Assembly (NCBI GenBank): GCA_902589345.1
Contig: CACISU010000004.1
Location: 24,397 to 88,396, forward strand
Origin: an uncultured Pelagibacteraceae bacterium
GTDB taxonomy: Bacteria; Pseudomonadota; Alphaproteobacteria; Pelagibacterales; Pelagibacteraceae
Length of the DNA: 64,000 nt
Reading direction: 5' to 3'
The notes below the pieces were generated by a model. It did not search any database and was not told where the DNA came from. It was given only the letters and a program-made list of their open reading frames with translations. A program made the position numbers and the translations under genes. Positions within the stretch are counted from its first letter, which is position 1, and every line of letters begins with the position of its first letter. Shown piece after piece: positions 62,416 through 64,000 of this stretch.

Positions 62416-62892
62416 ATGGGAGATGAAAAATTAAAAGGAGGGTGTATTTGTGGGCAGGTGAGGTATCAACTCAAAGAAAAACCTTTATTTACCCAAGCTT
62501 GTCACTGCAAAGATTGCAAAGTTTTAACAGGATCTTCATATGTTGTAAATTCTAGTGTTTTAGAAAATACTTTAACTGTAGAAGGTGAAGTTTCATCAAC
62601 TGAACTTAAAGCAGGTAGTGGAGCTCCGTGTAAAACATATTTCTGTGTTAAATGTGGTACCTATGTATACGCTGATTATGACTCAGCTGTTAAAAGATTT
62701 ACATTAAGAACTAAAACTTTAGATAATTCACATAAGTTTCCACCTCAAGTGCATATATTTATAAAAAATAAAGATCCATGGTTAAATTTATCAAAAGATG
62801 TTATTTGTTTTGAAGAAATGTATGATCCAAAAAAAGTATGGCCAGAAGACAGTTTAAAAAGATATAGCGAATATTTGAAAGATAATTCTTAA
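62416..62892 (+). CDS. GFA/CENP-V domain protein (first of two)
   Basis: 158 aa zinc protein of the glutathione-dependent formaldehyde-activating family. Ligands include the N-terminal GGCICGQVRY, then CHCKDCK near residue 34 and YFCVKCGTYVY near 77. Most members are not proven formaldehyde enzymes; some bind thiols or act in stress responses. The ATG at 62416 is preceded by the 24-bp tandem duplication. It is longer than its neighbour at the C-terminus. Confidence 0.87.
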   Translation: MGDEKLKGGCICGQVRYQLKEKPLFTQACHCKDCKVLTGSSYVVNSSVLENTLTVEGEVSSTELKAGSGAPCKTYFCVKCGTYVYADYDSAVKRFTLRTKTLDNSHKFPPQVHIFIKNKDPWLNLSKDVICFEEMYDPKKVWPEDSLKRYSEYLKDNS

Positions 62893-62916
62893 TAATAACT
62901 TTAAGGAGATTGAAAT

Positions 62917-63285
62917 ATGAAAAAATTAACTTGCCATTGTGGAGAAGTTGAAGCAGAAGTTAATGTTCCTGTAGAAGGATTTAAAAAAGTTATGCGTTGT
63001 AATTGTTCAATCTGTAAAAGAAAAGGGTACATAATAGGAGTAGTTGGATCAGAAGATTTTAAAATAGTTAAGGGTGAAGATTTTTTAACACTTTATCAAT
63101 TCAAAACTAAAACTGCTCGACATTATTTTTGTAAATTATGTGGCATACACACTCATAATAGACCTAGAATTAATCCAAAAATATACGGTGTAAATATTGC
63201 TTGCGTTGAAGGCGTTAAACCTTTTGAAATAAAAGATGTTCCGATAAATGATGGAGAGAACCATCCCTTAGATCAAAAAAAATAA
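62917..63285 (+). CDS. GFA/CENP-V domain protein (second of two)
   Basis: 122 aa. Cys-rich zinc motifs LTCHCGEVEAEV (residues 3-14), CNCSICKRKG near 29-38 and HYFCKLCGIHTH near 70-81 define the fold. It shares the family with the upstream gene but differs strongly in sequence, so it is not a recent copy. It has a good AAGGAG ribosome site 9 nt before its ATG. Function unknown beyond a likely thiol- or formaldehyde-related role. Confidence 0.87.
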   Translation: MKKLTCHCGEVEAEVNVPVEGFKKVMRCNCSICKRKGYIIGVVGSEDFKIVKGEDFLTLYQFKTKTARHYFCKLCGIHTHNRPRINPKIYGVNIACVEGVKPFEIKDVPINDGENHPLDQKK

Positions 63286-63293
63286 TATTTTAA

Positions 63294-64000
63294 ATGCAGA
63301 CAGTTGCTGAGTGTTACAAAAAAGTTCACAAAGATTGTTTTAAATTTATAAGATCTCAAGAAATAAAAAAAGATAAGTTTATAAATAAAGCAAAGATGGT
63401 TAAATATTTTCTGATTCCTATTTGTTTTTGGATAGCAAAAAAGGCAAAAAATAGAAAACCTTTTATAGTTGGATTATCTGGTGGTCAAGGCACAGGCAAA
63501 ACTACCATAAGTTCAATTATGTCAATTATCCTAAAAAAATATTTTAAATTAAATATTTTCAAAATTTCAATTGATGATTTTTATAAAACAAGAAAAGAAA
63601 GATTTCTATTATCAAAAAAAATTCACAATTTATTAAAGACCAGAGGTGTTCCAGGTACGCACGATACAAGTATTATCTTAGATTTTCTTAACAAGGTAAA
63701 ACATAAAAATTTTAAACCATTAAAACTTCCTAAATTTAATAAAGCTACTGATGATAGATTTAAAAAAGAATTGTGGTATTCAATTAATAAAAGACCCGAT
63801 GTAATAATTTTTGAAGGATGGTGTATTGGTGCAAGACCACAAAAAAACTATCAGCTTAAAAAACATATAAACTCAGTTGAAAAATTAAATGATCAAAATT
63901 TAATATGGAGAAAATATGTAAATTATCAGTTAAAGAAAAATTATAGAAAATTATTTAATCAATTAAATTGTTTGTTATATTTAAAAGCAAAAAATTTTAA
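63294..64000 (+). CDS. D-glycerate 3-kinase-like P-loop kinase, C-terminus cut by window edge
   Basis: The frame is open from ATG at 63294 to the edge (235 complete codons). Walker A GGQGTGKTT is at residues 63-71, then KISIDDFYKTRKER near 92, RGVPGTHDTS and IIFEGWCIGARP, the pattern of plant-type glycerate kinase and its fungal and bacterial relatives (phosphoribulokinase/uridine kinase superfamily). It would phosphorylate D-glycerate to 3-phosphoglycerate, linking photorespiratory-type or glyoxylate carbon to central metabolism. It follows the second GFA gene by 8 bp. Confidence 0.88.
   Translation, partial: MQTVAECYKKVHKDCFKFIRSQEIKKDKFINKAKMVKYFLIPICFWIAKKAKNRKPFIVGLSGGQGTGKTTISSIMSIILKKYFKLNIFKISIDDFYKTRKERFLLSKKIHNLLKTRGVPGTHDTSIILDFLNKVKHKNFKPLKLPKFNKATDDRFKKELWYSINKRPDVIIFEGWCIGARPQKNYQLKKHINSVEKLNDQNLIWRKYVNYQLKKNYRKLFNQLNCLLYLKAKNF

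Overview
The window is a 64 kb stretch of a very AT-rich, tightly packed chromosome. It looks like a SAR11-clade alphaproteobacterium (Candidatus Pelagibacter-like). The evidence is a proteorhodopsin gene followed by a ferredoxin and a ferredoxin-NADP reductase, an alphaproteobacterial LexA box (GTTC-N7-GTTC), very short gene spacing with many 1-4 nt start/stop overlaps, A/T-ending codons throughout, and only one gap over 300 bp (20796-21355), which is filled by RNase P RNA. No insertion sequence, prophage, CRISPR array or rRNA was seen. The clade assignment rests on content and style, not on a database match.

Layout. 1-4021 (minus): uvrB, a pteridine-reductase-like SDR and a secreted alpha/beta hydrolase cut by the left edge. 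4058-13297: aspartate aminotransferase, an SDR-type epimerase/reductase, trxB, an ELM1-like protein coupled to a predicted 2OG-Fe(II) oxygenase, then carB and carA on the minus strand. 13420-17567: GatB/YqeY protein, dnaG and rpoD, a macromolecular-synthesis type operon. 17570-20795: tRNA-Val(GAC), a polytopic membrane protein, a CAU tRNA, mlaC and mlaA (minus) and an AmpD-type amidase. 20841-21199: rnpB with its own promoter and terminator. 21356-39772: the division and cell-wall (dcw) cluster in the order mraZ-ftsZ-rsmH-ftsL-ftsI-murE/murF fusion-mraY-murD-ftsW-murG-murC-murB-ddl-ftsQ-ftsA-lpxC, followed by bamD and ligA.

42663-53852: an aminopeptidase P and uvrD (minus), an AsmA-like protein, fumC (minus), a MazG-like pyrophosphohydrolase, a YgfZ-like protein (minus), a dihydroorotase and prpE (minus). 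54068-56871: proteorhodopsin, ferredoxin, FNR and a glutathione transferase, a possible light/redox module. 56868-60554: dksA (minus), a GT39-type glycosyltransferase, a 41-aa membrane peptide, a GT2 glycosyltransferase, a secreted nuclease and a small membrane protein. 60562-62215 (minus): umuC and umuD under a LexA box. 62416-64000: two GFA/CENP-V-domain proteins and a D-glycerate 3-kinase-like gene cut by the right edge.

The most notable points are: ftsZ placed directly after mraZ instead of after ftsA; a single-polypeptide MurE-MurF; three 10-bp-phased MraZ boxes around the -10 of the cluster promoter; a tRNA-Val with non-canonical D- and T-loops; a 20-bp perfect palindrome in the leader of a blue-tuned (Gln105-type) proteorhodopsin; an unannotated-size 41-aa membrane peptide coupled between two glycosyltransferases; the umuDC SOS operator; and a 24-bp tandem duplication upstream of the GFA genes. 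No wholly new multi-gene system was established. The best candidates for undescribed biology are the GT39/41-aa peptide/GT2 cassette and the ELM1-like/2OG-oxygenase pair.
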